Assembly: GCA_003155565.1 (NCBI GenBank)
Contig: PMDM01000359.1
Span: 1 to 5,320 of the forward strand
DNA: 5,320 nt
Origin: Methylococcaceae bacterium
Lineage (GTDB): Bacteria; Pseudomonadota; Gammaproteobacteria; Methylococcales; Methylomonadaceae
Direction: 5' to 3'
Shown here in pieces: positions 5,311 through 5,320 of this stretch. Below the pieces are notes generated by a model. That model saw only the letters and a program-made list of their open reading frames with translations. It did not search any database and was not told the origin of the DNA. A program made the position numbers and the translations under genes. The number at the start of each line of letters is the position of its first letter. The stretch's first letter is position 1.

Positions 5311-5320
5311 ATGGACACCT
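5311..5320 (+). CDS. Possible start of a further gene, cut by the window edge
   Basis: AAGG at 5300-5303 is followed after 7 nt by ATG GAC ACC. TrpD proteins often begin MD, and trpD is the expected next gene after trpG in this backbone, so this may be trpD resuming after the inserted pair. Only three codons are visible. An ATG at 5306 in another frame is also possible but sits only 2 nt from the AAGG. Confidence 0.2.

Overview
The window looks like a gammaproteobacterial chromosome segment built on a tryptophan-biosynthesis backbone that accessory DNA has interrupted. The backbone genes are rpe (truncated by the window's left edge), trpE and trpG. In many gammaproteobacteria the order is rpe-gph-trpE-trpG-trpD-trpC. 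A more precise placement, such as the methanotrophic Methylococcales or a relative, is only an inference from protein style and from the GTAGGTTGGGTTAG-type interspersed repeat. All real genes are on the + strand.

Layout. 1-561 is the C-terminal part of ribulose-phosphate 3-epimerase. 562-753 is non-coding with an imperfect hairpin at 600-639. 754-966 encodes an unrecognised 70-aa protein. 970-1138 is a non-coding repeat element of about 169 bp, with perfect 14-bp terminal inverted repeats and a nested inner inverted repeat. 1168-1738 is a VapB/VapC-type toxin-antitoxin pair whose genes overlap by 17 nt. 1742-3238 is trpE, starting only 3 nt after the vapC stop. 3235-3825 is trpG, overlapping trpE by ATGA. 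3913-4674 encodes a cytosolic-looking protein with a C-terminal IH-x-GN...S-x-GC motif of L,D-transpeptidase or DUF5675 character. 4674-5273, joined to it by a TAATG stop/start overlap, encodes a secreted, Cys-containing protein with a TPR-like repeat. The last 47 nt may hold the start of another gene, perhaps trpD, but only about three codons are visible.

How the genes work together. TrpE and TrpG are the two subunits of anthranilate synthase, and their translational overlap fits equimolar production. TrpE keeps the LxES-x10-S tryptophan feedback site, so enzyme-level control seems intact, but no trp leader or attenuator is visible. The space upstream of trpE is filled by vapBC, so trpE and trpG may be transcribed with the toxin-antitoxin operon. 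The VapC shown here has Gly41 where PIN-domain toxins of this type normally carry a conserved catalytic Glu, so it may be inactive.

The most interesting part is the two-gene module after trpG. A protein without a signal peptide but with a putative peptidoglycan-active Cys/His site is followed directly by an exported protein. This is the arrangement expected of an antibacterial effector with its periplasmic immunity protein, such as a type VI secretion pair, but no secretion gene lies in the window. Both accessory insertions sit beside housekeeping genes, which suggests that this trp locus accepts cargo.
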